Assembly: GCA_017745195.1 (NCBI GenBank)
Contig: JAGHZW010000077.1
Span: 1 to 36,225 of the forward strand
Direction of reading: 5' to 3'
From: Pseudoxanthomonas sp.
GTDB taxonomy: Bacteria > Pseudomonadota > Gammaproteobacteria > Xanthomonadales > Xanthomonadaceae
DNA: 36,225 bases
Positions 16,776 through 27,570 of the stretch are shown here, piece by piece; position 1 is the first letter of the stretch, and each line of letters starts with the position of its first letter. The position numbers and the translations under genes are program-made. The notes beneath the pieces were generated by a model. The model worked only from the letters and a program-made list of their open reading frames with translations. It did no database searches and had not been told where the DNA came from.

Positions 16776-17375
16776 GTGATCGATCCGGACGGATACAGGC
16801 CCAACGTCGGGATCGTGCTGATGCGCCCGGATGGCCAGGTGTTCTGGGCGCGCCGCGTGCGCCGGGACGGCTGGCAGTTTCCGCAAGGGGGAATGCGCAG
16901 CGACGAGACTCCGGCCGAGGCTATGTTCCGCGAACTGCACGAGGAAACCGGGCTGTTGCCCGAGCACGTGGAAGTGCTCGGCGCGACCCCCGGCTGGTTG
17001 CGCTACAGGCTGCCGGGCCGGGCCGTGCGCCGCGGCGGCGAAGGTCCGGTCTGCATCGGCCAGAAGCAGGTCTGGTTCCTGCTGCGCCTGCTCGGTGACG
17101 AAGCGCTGGTGCGGTTCGATGCGACCGAAACGCCGGAATTCGATCATTGGCGATGGGTTGACTTCTGGTACCCCGTCGAGCACGTGGTCAGCTTCAAGCG
17201 CGGGGTCTACGCCCGCGCGCTGCGCCATCTGGCGCCCTTGGCCACAGGTGCCGGCGCGACCCTGCGGCAGATGCCGTCCGCCGCCCAGGAGGCGTGGTTG
17301 CCCGGAAGCAGTGCCGGCCATGACCGTCCGCGCAAGCGGCCCCGGGGCGCGCGGGGGCGTCGTTCATCGGCCTGA
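16776..17375 (+). CDS. rppH: RNA pyrophosphohydrolase RppH
   Basis: A 199-residue Nudix enzyme that removes pyrophosphate from the 5' end of mRNA, which starts RNase E-dependent decay. The N terminus [16 protein letters not shown] is typical of RppH. The Nudix box begins at [12 protein letters not shown] and ends at RELHEETGL. The stretch [10 protein letters not shown] and the [12 protein letters not shown] strand fit the family. The GTG start at 16776 has TCTGGAG upstream. A basic, arginine-rich tail (last about 20 residues) extends past the core domain. The gene is divergent from tRNA-Met. Confidence 0.93.
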   Translation: MIDPDGYRPNVGIVLMRPDGQVFWARRVRRDGWQFPQGGMRSDETPAEAMFRELHEETGLLPEHVEVLGATPGWLRYRLPGRAVRRGGEGPVCIGQKQVWFLLRLLGDEALVRFDATETPEFDHWRWVDFWYPVEHVVSFKRGVYARALRHLAPLATGAGATLRQMPSAAQEAWLPGSSAGHDRPRKRPRGARGRRSSA

Positions 17376-17402
17376 ATGCCAAGCGAGGGCGTCGGCGTGT
17401 AA

Positions 17403-17431
17403 TTGACAACTATTCTCATCTTTGCTGGAAT
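17403..17431 (+). promoter_or_regulatory. bfd promoter with overlapping Fur box
   Basis: TTGACA (17403-17408) is followed after 17 bp by TGGAAT (17426-17431), a good sigma-70 pair. Between them, about 17405-17423, the sequence read in reverse is GATGAGAATAGTTGTC, close to the Fur consensus GATAATGATAATCATTATC. The repressor would cover the spacer and part of the -35 element. This predicts repression of bfd when iron is plentiful. Confidence 0.7.
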
Positions 17432-17464
17432 GGGATCAGCCCCCCATCCATCCGGTACGCGCCC

Positions 17465-17662
17465 GTGTACGTCTGCCTTTGCAACGGTGTCACCGACCAC
17501 CAGATACGCGAAGCCGTGGACAGCGGCTGCGGCAGCATCGGCGAGCTGACCATGCGCACCGGTTGCGGTGCCAACTGCGGTTCGTGCCTGGACATGGCCG
17601 CCTCGATGATCGCCGAGATGCAGGCCGAGCTGCCGTTGCCGATCCTCGCCTGCGCAGCCTGA
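17465..17662 (+). CDS. bfd: Bacterioferritin-associated ferredoxin
   Basis: A 65-residue [2Fe-2S] protein that docks on bacterioferritin and reduces its iron core so that iron can be released. The four ligands are Cys4, Cys6, Cys38 and Cys41 (C-x-C-x31-C-x2-C), the Bfd pattern. The start is GTG at 17465, giving MYVCLCNGVTDHQIREAV. The gene has its own Fur-type promoter and is followed 109 bp later by bfr, its functional partner. Confidence 0.93.
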   Translation: MYVCLCNGVTDHQIREAVDSGCGSIGELTMRTGCGANCGSCLDMAASMIAEMQAELPLPILACAA

Positions 17663-17732
17663 GCTTCGGCGCCCGCGGCCTCCGGTCGCGATGAACACGA
17701 TTCGCGTTACTCCGCCAACACCGATGGCGCGC

Positions 17733-17738
17733 TAGAGT
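17733..17738 (+). promoter_or_regulatory. Probable -10 element of bfr
   Basis: GCTAGAGT, with TAGAGT at 17733-17738, lies 33 bp before the bfr start. The same GCTAGNNT word precedes several other genes in this window. No good -35 hexamer is seen. Confidence 0.4.
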
Positions 17739-17771
17739 GCACGCCGTTTTCCGCGCGGTGGAGTGCAGGCC

Positions 17772-18214
17772 ATGAAAGGCGACGCCAAGGTCATCGGATA
17801 CCTCAACAAGGCGCTTTACAACGAGCTGACCGCGATCAACCAGTACTTCCTGCATTCCAAGATGCTGAAGAACTGGGGCCTGAAGGAACTGGCCGAGCAC
17901 GAGTACAATGAATCGATCGACGAGATGCGCCACGCCGACTGGCTGGCCGAACGCATCCTGTTCCTCGAGGGCCTGCCGAACTTCCAGGCGCTGGGCAAGC
18001 TGCGCATCGGCGAAACGCCGCGCGAACTGCTCGAATGCGACCTCGCGCTGGAAATGGAAGGCCTGCCGCTGCTGCGCGAGGCCATCGCCTATGCCGAATC
18101 CATCGGCGACTATGTCAGCCGCCAGCTGTTCGTGAAGATCCTCGATTCCGAGGAGGAGCACGTGGACTGGCTGGAGACCCAGCTCGACCTGATCGGGCGG
18201 ATCGGCGAGCCCAA

Positions 18215-18242
<28 letters not shown>
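17772..18242 (+). CDS. bfr: Bacterioferritin
   Basis: A 156-residue heme-containing ferritin that forms 24-subunit iron-storage shells. The diiron ferroxidase ligands are all present at the standard positions: Glu18, Glu51, His54, Glu94, Glu127 and His130. Met52 is the expected heme ligand. The start is ATG 17772 ([19 protein letters not shown]), which matches the family; an in-frame GTG nine bases upstream is less likely. The last 28 bp overlap the 3' end of the convergent kinase gene on the other strand. Confidence 0.96.
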
Positions 18243-20772
<2,530 letters not shown>

Positions 20773-20773
<1 letters not shown>

Positions 20774-22668
20774 CACAGCACCGCGTTCTGGAAGTCGAAG
20801 TCGAGCTCCGTGCCGACCGAATGGACCAGGTTGCCCTGGATGTAGTCGATGCCGCCCATCCACATCGCCGCGGCGGCCTGGGGGTCTTCGATCTGCTGGC
20901 CGATCACCTGCAGGCCCAGGCGATGGGCCTGGTCGATGGCGCCGCGGAGCTGGTCGCGCAGCTGCGCGTCGGCGTGGGCGCCGGCGAAGCGCGCGGCCAT
21001 GCGCACGTAGCCCAGCGGCAGCTGGTTCAACAGTGCATCGGCTTCCGGCCCCGGCTCGAACTGGCTCAGGCAGAACTGCACGCCCGCGCCCATCAGCCGG
21101 CGGCAGAACTCGCCAAGGGTCACGCTGTGGATCAGCGCGTCGCCCAGTCGCAGGTCGATCACCACCGAGGTGCCATCGATGTTGCGCGCCGCGATCGTCT
21201 GCAGCAGCCACTCGGCGAAAACCTCGCGCGCCAGTGTGCGTGGCGACTGCGACACGAACAGGCGCAAGGGGCTGCCGGCGGCGTTGCGCGCCACGATCAT
21301 GTCCAGCGCGTGTTCCATGACCTGCTGGTCGAGGTCGGCGATGCGCCCGCTGGCTTCGGCCGCCGGTATGACCTGGCCGGCCGAGAGCAGCGTGCCGTCC
21401 GGTTGGCGCAGGCGCAGCAGCACCTGGTACTGCGCCTGTTCGTTTCCGGCGACCGCGACGATCGGCTGGTAGGCCAGTTCCAGCTGCCCGTCGAGCAGGG
21501 CCATGCGTTCCTGCGCCTCGGTGTCGCTCGGCGGCACGTAGGCGGCGACGCCATCGCTCTGCAGGCGGGCCTGCAGAGCGCTGCGCTCGGTGGCCTCCAG
21601 GGCCGGGCCGGCGCCTTCGAAGCCGATCGACAGCGCGCTGTAGCCGACCGCGCAGCGCAACTGCACCTGTTCTTCGTCGCGCACCGGGAAGCCCTGTTCG
21701 GCCAAGCCCGCGCGCAGGTGACGCGCATGCTGCTCCAGGCCGGATTCGTCCACGTCGCGGACCAGGGTAAGGAAGCTGTTGTCGTTCAGGCGCGCGACCG
21801 GTGCCGGTGCGCCGACGCGGGCCAGGCAGACGCCGGCCTGGGTCATGAGCCGCTCGAAGGCGGCATAGCCATAGCGCTCGCGCAATCCCAGCGCGCTGGC
21901 GATCTCGATGAAGAACAGGCCGCCCTGGGCCTTGTCGGCCAGGGCCTGGTCCACCTGCTGGAGCAGCCAGCCGCGGGTGGCCAGGCCGGTTTCCGGATGG
22001 CTGCGCAGCAGCGTGTTCGCCGGTGCCGCGGTCTGGCGCAACTGCGCCCGGGTCCGCTGGATCCGGTTGGAAACCGCGGCGATCAGGTGCCGCGGGCGGA
22101 TCGGTTTGGTCAGGAAGTCGTCGGCGCCGCTTTCAAGCACCTCGAACTGGCGTTCCGGATCCGGATCGCCGGTCAGGAACACGATCGGCAGCAGCTGGAA
22201 GCCAGGCTGCTGGCGGATCAGCGTGGTCAGGCGCATGCCGTCCAGGCCGGGCATGTGCAGGTCCATCAGGATCAGGTCCGGGTCGAAGCGGCCGATCGCC
22301 TCGATCACCCCTTCCGGTTGCATCTGCACTTCGGCCTTCATCCCGGCACCGTGCAGCACGCTTTGCGCGAACAGGGCCTGGGTGCGGTCGTCCTCGACGA
22401 TGAGGATGCGGTACGGCGATTCCGGGGCCGCGTCGCGGGCATCGGTTTCGGGTATGGCGGTACGGTCCATCGCGGCCGCACGCGCGGGGGGAGCCGGCGT
22501 CGGTGCTGGCGGAGGTGGTGCGCTGTTGGCGGCTGCCGCGGGCGTTCCGGCTTCCTGCGGCGCGTCCTCGGCCCAGCGACGCCAGTAGCGAGGCGGCGGC
22601 GTCTCGGCGCGCAGCCGCTGGCGCGCCGCCGGATCCTCCGGCAGTGAAGCGGGTTCTCGTACGGCCAT
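20773..22668 (-). CDS. Response regulator with degenerate GGDEF and EAL domains
   Basis: A 631-residue protein. After a low-complexity Ala/Pro-rich N terminus (1-85) comes a receiver domain (ILIVEDD, phospho-acceptor Asp136 in LILMDLHMP, Lys in FLTKPIRP). Next is a GGDEF-like domain in which the motif is replaced by NDNSF, and then an EAL-like domain in which EAL reads QVL (QYQVLLRLRQPDG). Other catalytic EAL motifs are also changed (QFEPG instead of the usual DDFG, IGQQIED near the end). It is therefore probably neither a cyclase nor a phosphodiesterase. The pattern resembles the c-di-GMP receptor FimX. The start ATG at 22668 has GGGGGAAG upstream. It is the first gene of a two-gene unit with the hybrid kinase. 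Confidence 0.88.
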
Positions 22669-22692
22669 CAGTCTTCCCCCTGTCGGGACCGC

Positions 22693-22723
22693 ATTATGTG
22701 ACCAACCGCGCTCACGAGGACAA
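22693..22723 (-). promoter_or_regulatory. Possible promoter of the response regulator-kinase unit
   Basis: On the minus strand TTGTCC (22723-22718) and CATAAT (22698-22693) are separated by 19 bp, longer than ideal. The -10 match is good and lies 24 bp before the response regulator start. Confidence 0.4.
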
Positions 22724-22743
22724 GTACGCCCGGCATTTCCGGC

Positions 22744-23334
22744 TCATGCATGGGGTGGTGCGAACAGGTGCCGCACGCCGCGGCTGAGCGTGCGCCAGAT
22801 CCACCACACCAGCAATGCGCCGGCCACGCTGGCGCCGACCACGACCAGCAGGGCGATCCACGGGTGCACCATCACCAGGGCGAGGCCACCGGTCACCAGC
22901 GCATCTTCGCTGGCCGAGGCGACCCAGTTGCTGGCCGGCTCGGGCGAGGTGTTGAGCAGTGCGCGCGATCCCGCTTTCAGTCCGTGGCTGGCAAGGGCCA
23001 CGCCGGCACCGGCCACGAGCGCGCCGGTGCCGAGCTGGCCGTCGGGTGACAGCGTGGCCGCAGCCAGGAAGGCGCCGGCGGGGACGCGTGCCAGGGTCTG
23101 CACCAGGTCCCATACCGAATCCACGCCGGGGATCTTGTCGGCGAAGAATTCGGCCAGGGCGAGCGCGCCAGAGGTGCCCAGCACCCACCAGGACTGCGTG
23201 GGCTCCAGCGCGGGAGGCAGGTCCACCCAGCCCAGCAGTCCGGCCAGGCCCACACCGAACACGGTCAGGTAGGCGCGGATTCCGGCCATCCAGGCCAGCA
23301 GTATCCCGATCACGTAGAGGTGGGCATCGGTCAT
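22744..23334 (-). CDS. DUF4126 family membrane protein
   Basis: A 196-residue integral membrane protein of unknown function, recognised as DUF4126 by its pattern: an N-terminal GIRAYLTVFGVGLAGLLGWVDLP, the FFADKIPGVDSVWDLVQTLAR segment, and SHGLKAGSRALLNTSPEPASN. About five hydrophobic segments are visible. The start ATG at 23334 has AGGAG upstream. It is divergent from the DUF6776 gene and precedes the response regulator on the same strand by 75 bp, with a separate possible promoter between them. Confidence 0.85.
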   Translation of the reverse strand: MTDAHLYVIGILLAWMAGIRAYLTVFGVGLAGLLGWVDLPPALEPTQSWWVLGTSGALALAEFFADKIPGVDSVWDLVQTLARVPAGAFLAAATLSPDGQLGTGALVAGAGVALASHGLKAGSRALLNTSPEPASNWVASASEDALVTGGLALVMVHPWIALLVVVGASVAGALLVWWIWRTLSRGVRHLFAPPHA

Positions 23335-23399
23335 GGAGCGCTCCTGCCGCGGCCGCGACGGGTAGGACGCGGTTCCGGATCAACGGGCGGTGGCTGGGC

Positions 23400-23405
23400 T
23401 AGACT
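23400..23405 (+). promoter_or_regulatory. Probable -10 element of the DUF6776-bactofilin unit
   Basis: GGCTAGACTGG, with TAGACT at 23400-23405, lies 66 bp before the start. It fits the GCTAGNNT word seen before other genes here. No good -35 is visible. Confidence 0.4.
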
Positions 23406-23471
23406 GGCCCGTCTCTTCGGCAGTATAGGCAGATCGGTGCGGCCCAGGCCGGCCTCGCCATCCATTCCGCG

Positions 23472-24203
23472 ATGACAGAACCCGTTTCCCGTTTCCGCGT
23501 CGTCCCCCGCCAGTCCGGCCTGTCGGTCCGTGGCTGGGCCATCGCCATCGGCGTCGCCTGGCTGCTTTCGCTGGCCGCGGCCTGGATGCTGGCGACCTGG
23601 CGCGCCGCGCCGGGCCTGGGCGATGCCCGCGGCCAGCTGCGCGCGGCCGAGCGCACCGCCGCCGAGCGCCAGCGCCAGCTCGACGAGCTGAACCAGCGCA
23701 TGGTCACCTTGTCGCGTTCGGACCAGATCAGCCGCGCCGCCAACACCGAACTGCAGTCCTCGCTGGCCGAGCGCGACGAGGAGATCGCCGCGCTGCGCGC
23801 CGACGTGGCCTTCTATGAGCGGCTGGTCGGCGCCACCGCCCAGCGCAAGGGCCTGAACGTGCACTCCATCGAGTTCACGCCGACCGAGGCGGGAACCTGG
23901 AACTACCGTGCGGTGCTGACCCAGAACCTGAACCGTGGCGCGATCAGCCAGGGCCAGCTGCGCTTCTCGGTCGAAGGCGTGCGCGCCGGCAAGCTGGCGA
24001 CGGTGAGCTGGGACGACCTGCACCAGAAGCCGGGCAGCCCGGGCCAGGACTATTCGTTCCGCTATTTCCAGGAACTGACCGGCAACGTGATGCTGCCCAA
24101 GGATTTCACCCCGCAACGTGTGCGAGTCTCGCTGCGGGGCGGCGCGGGCGGCGCCGACCAGACTTTCGATTGGACGCTCGCGGGGAGTGGGGAAAAAAGA
24201 TGA
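23472..24203 (+). CDS. DUF6776 family membrane-anchored coiled-coil protein
   Basis: A 243-residue protein with a short basic cytoplasmic N terminus, one membrane helix (about residues 21-42), a coiled coil rich in Ala, Glu, Arg and Leu (about 50-118), and a C-terminal beta-rich domain with RAVLTQNLNRGAISQG and DYSFRYFQELTG. The arrangement matches the family now called DUF6776, whose function is unknown. Its stop overlaps the start of the bactofilin gene (ATGA at 24200-24203), a conserved-looking pairing that suggests an envelope or cytoskeleton role. The start ATG at 23472 lies just before the membrane segment. Confidence 0.82.
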   Translation: MTEPVSRFRVVPRQSGLSVRGWAIAIGVAWLLSLAAAWMLATWRAAPGLGDARGQLRAAERTAAERQRQLDELNQRMVTLSRSDQISRAANTELQSSLAERDEEIAALRADVAFYERLVGATAQRKGLNVHSIEFTPTEAGTWNYRAVLTQNLNRGAISQGQLRFSVEGVRAGKLATVSWDDLHQKPGSPGQDYSFRYFQELTGNVMLPKDFTPQRVRVSLRGGAGGADQTFDWTLAGSGEKR

Positions 24204-24640
24204 ATCCGTTCAAGAACAAATCCACCCAGCGCGACGGCTTTGCGATCGACACCCTGATCGGTCCCGACGTGGTCATCCGCGGCGATCTGGAATTCAGCGG
24301 CGGCCTGTACGTGGAAGGCCGCATCATCGGCAAGGTCAGCGCTGCCGACGGCAAGGCGGCCAGCCTGCTGCTGGCCGAACAGGGGGCGATCGAGGGTGAA
24401 GTCCGCGCCCCGGTGGTGATCATCAACGGCACCCTGAGCGGCGACGTGCATGCCGGCGAACGGGTCGAGCTGGCACCGAAGGCGCGCGTGGAGGGCAACG
24501 TCCACTACACCGTCGTGGAGATGAGCGCCGGCGCCCAGCTCACCGGTCGGCTGGTCCATGCCCAGGCACAGGCCCGCGCGCTGCCGGCGCCGGAGCCGTC
24601 GGTTCCGGAGGCCCTGGCCGCGATCGCCGCCGAGGCTTGA
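24200..24640 (+). CDS. Bactofilin (polymer-forming cytoskeletal protein)
   Basis: A 146-residue bactofilin. The core is a right-handed beta-helix made of short repeats, visible as [20 protein letters not shown], then [38 protein letters not shown] and ARVEGNVHY. The N-terminal tail and Ala-rich C-terminal tail (about residues 120-146) are disordered-looking, as usual. Bactofilins assemble into nucleotide-free filaments that organise cell-wall enzymes or cell shape. The start at 24200 has a strong GGGGA/GGAAAAAA purine run before it and overlaps the DUF6776 stop. Confidence 0.93.
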   Translation: MNPFKNKSTQRDGFAIDTLIGPDVVIRGDLEFSGGLYVEGRIIGKVSAADGKAASLLLAEQGAIEGEVRAPVVIINGTLSGDVHAGERVELAPKARVEGNVHYTVVEMSAGAQLTGRLVHAQAQARALPAPEPSVPEALAAIAAEA

Positions 24641-24671
24641 TCGACGGCCGCGCCGGCCCCATCTTGGCGGC

Positions 24672-25031
24672 ATGGAAATCCTGCCCAGCTACCAGCAACT
24701 CGAGCAGCCGCTGCGTTTCAGCGCGGCGGCCGCCTCCAAGGTCCGCGAACTGATTGCCGAAGAGGGCAATGCGGAACTTAAACTGCGCGTCTACATCCAG
24801 GGCGGCGGCTGTTCCGGGTTCCAGTACGGGTTCGAGTTCGACGAGAACCAGGCCGACGACGACATGGCGGTGAACACCGACGGGGTCACGCTGCTGGTCG
24901 ATCCGTTGAGCCTGCAGTACCTGATGGGTGCCGAAGTCGACTACAGCGAGGGGCTGAGCGGGGCGCAGTTCGTGATCCGCAACCCCAACGCCAAGACCAC
25001 CTGCGGCTGCGGCAGCAGTTTCACCGTCTGA
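24672..25031 (+). CDS. erpA: Iron-sulfur cluster insertion protein ErpA
   Basis: A 119-residue A-type carrier that delivers Fe-S clusters to apo-proteins such as the isoprenoid enzymes IspG and IspH. The three conserved cysteines are present: one in [11 protein letters not shown] and two in [10 protein letters not shown] near the C terminus. The start ATG at 24672 matches the family length; its ribosome site is weak. It sits 31 bp after the bactofilin gene and 18 bp before nudC, so it may be read from the same transcript. Confidence 0.95.
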   Translation: MEILPSYQQLEQPLRFSAAAASKVRELIAEEGNAELKLRVYIQGGGCSGFQYGFEFDENQADDDMAVNTDGVTLLVDPLSLQYLMGAEVDYSEGLSGAQFVIRNPNAKTTCGCGSSFTV

Positions 25032-25049
25032 CCCGACCGGGCCGGCGCC

Positions 25050-25964
25050 ATGTCCTTCCCGGCCACGCTCCAGGGATTCGCCTTCGCCGCGCCGACACTC
25101 GACCGCGGTGACGCGTTGCGCGGCGATGCGCAGGCGCTGCGCGACTTGTGGCCGGATGCGCGGCTGCTCGTGCTCGATGGCGAAGGCCGCGCCGCCGCTG
25201 ACGCCAATGGCGACCTGCTGCTCCTGCTCGGCGCGCAGCTCGGTGGTGGCCCCGGTACCGCGATCTTCCTGGGCCAGGCCGACGGGCAGGCGTGGTTCGC
25301 GCTGGAGGCAGCCACCGTTCCCGCGCTGGCGGCAGTCCAGTGGATCGACCTGCGCCGCGCGGCGGCGGAATGGCCGGCGGACGTCGCCAGCGCCTTCGCC
25401 TATGCGCGCGGCATGCTGTACTGGCACGCGCGCAATCGCTACTGCGGCGTGTGCGGCGCGGCCGTCGCCTTCGATCGCGGCGGCTTCGTCGGCCACTGCG
25501 CGCAATGCGGCAACGACCACTATCCGCGCGTGGATCCGGCGGTGATCGTGGCGGTGAGCGATGGCGAGCGCCTGCTGCTGGGGCGCCAGCCGGGCTGGGC
25601 ACCGCGGCGCTGGTCGGTGATCGCCGGATTCGTCGAGCCGGGCGAAGCCCCCGAGCAGACCGTGGTACGCGAGGTCCATGAGGAAACCGGCGTGCGCGTG
25701 CAGGCGTGCCGCTACCTGGGCGCCCAGCCCTGGCCGTTTCCGGGCGCCTTGATGCTGGGCTTCGAAGCGCTGGCGCATGCCGACCAGCCGCGCGTGGATG
25801 GCGAGCTGGAAGAGGCGCGCTGGTTCACCCGTGAAGAGATCGGCCAGGCCCTGCAGCGTGACGGCAGCGAGCCGGATGGAGTGCTGCTGGCGCCGCCGAT
25901 CTCGATCGCGCGCGCGCTGATCGAGCACTGGCACGGGAACGGGACCGCGCTCACGCGCGCTTAG
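25050..25964 (+). CDS. nudC: NADH pyrophosphatase / NAD-cap decapping hydrolase NudC
   Basis: A 304-residue Nudix enzyme that splits NAD(H) into NMN(H) and AMP, and in bacteria removes NAD caps from RNA. It has a zinc ribbon with the pairs CGVC and CAQC (YCGVCGAAV... HCAQCGNDHYPR), a Nudix box starting GFVEPGEAPEQ and ending REVHEETGV, and the NAD-specific motif QPWPFPGALM just after it. The N-terminal domain is poorly conserved, as usual. It is the second RNA 5'-end-processing Nudix gene in the window, along with rppH. Confidence 0.93.
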   Translation: MSFPATLQGFAFAAPTLDRGDALRGDAQALRDLWPDARLLVLDGEGRAAADANGDLLLLLGAQLGGGPGTAIFLGQADGQAWFALEAATVPALAAVQWIDLRRAAAEWPADVASAFAYARGMLYWHARNRYCGVCGAAVAFDRGGFVGHCAQCGNDHYPRVDPAVIVAVSDGERLLLGRQPGWAPRRWSVIAGFVEPGEAPEQTVVREVHEETGVRVQACRYLGAQPWPFPGALMLGFEALAHADQPRVDGELEEARWFTREEIGQALQRDGSEPDGVLLAPPISIARALIEHWHGNGTALTRA

Positions 25965-25987
25965 CGCCTGCGGCGCCGGCCTGCGGC

Positions 25988-25993
25988 TAGAAT
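25988..25993 (+). promoter_or_regulatory. Probable -10 element of ampE
   Basis: GGCTAGAATCGCC, with TAGAAT at 25988-25993 (five of six to TATAAT), lies 22 bp before the ampE start and just ahead of its GGGAGG ribosome site. Confidence 0.5.
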
Positions 25994-26015
25994 CGCCGCA
26001 GGGAGGGTCCACTTG

Positions 26016-26909
26016 ATGTTCACAACGTTGGTCGCGGTCATCGCTGCGCTGGTGCTGGGCCATGTCGCGCCCGCGCTGGGCACGTCGCTGCGCCAATTCC
26101 ACTGGTATGACCACTGGCTGGAATGGATCGGATCGCATTCGTCGGGCGAGGGCGGCTTCTGGCGTGGGCGGTACGGCATCTGGCTGGCGCTGCTGCCGCC
26201 GGTGCTGCTGGTGCTGCTGATGCAGGTCGCCCTGTCCGGCAGGTTGCTGGGCCTGGCCAGCCTGCTGTTCGGCGTGGTCGTGCTGGTCTGGACCTGGGGG
26301 CCGCGCGACCTGGACATCGACGTGGAATCCGCGCTGGACGCCACCGAGCCGGAAACCCGCCGCGCGCGCCTGGCGCAGCTGGCACCGGAGCCGGGCATGG
26401 TGGTCGCGGACGGTCCGGCCATGCCGGGCCTGCTGATGCGCAGCGCGCTGCGCCGCTGGTTCGCGCCGCTGCTGTGGTTCCTGCTGCTGGGACCGGCCGG
26501 GGCGGTGCTGTACCGGCTCACCGAACGCGCCGCGTTGGCCGACGCGACCCTGCTGCCGTCGGATAACACCGCCGGTACGCGGATCGTGCTGCGCTGGCTG
26601 GAATGGCCGGTTGCGCAATTGATGACCTTGGCATTGGCCCTGGCCGGCAATTTCGACCTGGTGTTCCGCGCCTGGCGTGCGGCTGGCGGTGACCGCTGGC
26701 CGGCGGAAAGTGGCTTCCTCGAATCCGCCGCGCGTGCGGCCGTGTTCGGCGAACTGGCCGAGGACGCCGAAGACCAGCTGCGTGACGGACAGGTGCCGGT
26801 GAGCGCGGAACTGGTCGAGTTGCGCGATGCGATGAGCCTGGTCTGGCGCATGCTGCTGGTGTGGCTGGCGCTGCTGGCCCTGCTGGTGATCGCCGGCTGG
26901 GTGAGCTGA
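26016..26909 (+). CDS. ampE: AmpE-like inner-membrane protein
   Basis: A 297-residue multi-pass membrane protein of the AmpE (CobD/CbiB-like) family, associated with beta-lactamase induction signalling. Features: an N-terminal helix followed by LRQFHWYDHWLEWIG; hydrophobic segments near residues 55-75 and 80-95; the APLLWFLLLGPAGAVLYRL segment (about 150-168); and a C-terminal helix at WRMLLVWLALLALLVIAGW. The start is ATG 26016 with GGGAGG upstream; a TTG three bases earlier is less likely. ampD, its usual upstream partner, is not here; nudC takes that place. Confidence 0.85.
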   Translation: MFTTLVAVIAALVLGHVAPALGTSLRQFHWYDHWLEWIGSHSSGEGGFWRGRYGIWLALLPPVLLVLLMQVALSGRLLGLASLLFGVVVLVWTWGPRDLDIDVESALDATEPETRRARLAQLAPEPGMVVADGPAMPGLLMRSALRRWFAPLLWFLLLGPAGAVLYRLTERAALADATLLPSDNTAGTRIVLRWLEWPVAQLMTLALALAGNFDLVFRAWRAAGGDRWPAESGFLESAARAAVFGELAEDAEDQLRDGQVPVSAELVELRDAMSLVWRMLLVWLALLALLVIAGWVS

Positions 26910-27020
26910 TCGCGTGATGCGCCGGGTGGCACGCGCGCCCGGCTGACGAAGCCCGGAGAAGCAGGCGTCGAACGCGCCGCCGCGCGCGAGCGGGCTTGTC
27001 GCGGGGGGCGATGGTTTTCA

Positions 27021-27080
27021 TCAGCCCAGGGCGAGCAGGGTGAACGGATACCAGGGCACGTTGCGGGCGATCCGCGCCAT
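27021..27080 (-). pseudogene. Remnant C terminus of a second DUF2752 gene
   Basis: On the minus strand, 19 codons read MARIARNVPWYPFTLLALG and a stop. The intact neighbour ends IARNLPWYPFTLLAPG and a stop. Upstream of this piece the similarity is lost, so only the tail of a former duplicate remains. Confidence 0.75.
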
Positions 27081-27122
27081 GCAGGCAGTGAAGCGCGGAG
27101 ATGTCGAACTGGCCACCGCGCG

Positions 27123-27141
27123 CCAGCGGGCTTACCGCTGG
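27123..27141 (-). terminator. Hairpin downstream of the DUF2752 gene
   Basis: CCAGCGG (27123-27129) pairs perfectly with CCGCTGG (27135-27141) around a 5-nt loop, 13 bp beyond the stop of the DUF2752 gene. There is no T-run, so termination strength is uncertain. The matching place in the upstream repeat copy has lost this pairing. Confidence 0.45.
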
Positions 27142-27154
27142 GCGATGGTTCTCC

Positions 27155-27565
27155 TCAGCCCGGTGCGAGCAGGGTAAAGGGATACCAGGGCAGGTTGCGG
27201 GCGATCCAGTAAGCGGGCAGCACCCACAACCACAGCTTCGGCTCCATCGCCACCTCCATCAAAGGACGCAGCACGCGCGGCTGCCAGCCCTGCGACCAGG
27301 CTACCATCGCCGCCGTCAGTGGCAGCATCAGCACGCCCAGCGGATTCATCGCGAACGCGCCGGCCAGGTCGCCATGGACCAATGCGTGCAGTGCACGGGT
27401 CAGTCCACAACCGATGCAGTACAGGCCGGTGACGGAGTGGAACATGCAGGGCGGGAAGGGACTTCCCGCCGCGTTCGGATCAAAGGTGCGCAGCAGCCAT
27501 ACGCCGGCGCCGGCCGCGATCGCGGCCGACACCATGCCCGTGATGCGCAGCGCGCGCGTGGCCAT
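27155..27565 (-). CDS. DUF2752 family membrane protein
   Basis: A 136-residue membrane protein of unknown function. The family core is clear: FPPCMFHSVTGLYCIGCGLT followed by RALHALVHGDLAGAFAMNPL, with the C...TG..C.GCG.TRA pattern. Three or four hydrophobic segments are visible, and the protein ends IARNLPWYPFTLLAPG. The start ATG at 27565 lies five bases after the stop of the CD225 gene, so both are probably read from one transcript. A decayed copy of its 3' end lies directly downstream. Confidence 0.85.
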   Translation of the reverse strand: MATRALRITGMVSAAIAAGAGVWLLRTFDPNAAGSPFPPCMFHSVTGLYCIGCGLTRALHALVHGDLAGAFAMNPLGVLMLPLTAAMVAWSQGWQPRVLRPLMEVAMEPKLWLWVLPAYWIARNLPWYPFTLLAPG

Positions 27566-27570
27566 TGCCG

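Larger units (their letters stand above)
26967..27209. repeat. Diverged tandem duplication of the DUF2752 gene tail
   Basis: Two direct copies of about 107 bp, at about 26967-27073 and 27103-27209, are offset by about 136 bp and roughly 80% identical by eye. Shared blocks include GAGCAGGGT, GGATACCAGGGCA and GTTGCGGGCGATCC. Copy 2 is the end of the intact DUF2752 gene plus about 50 bp downstream; copy 1 is the same end without the rest of the gene. Confidence 0.8.
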
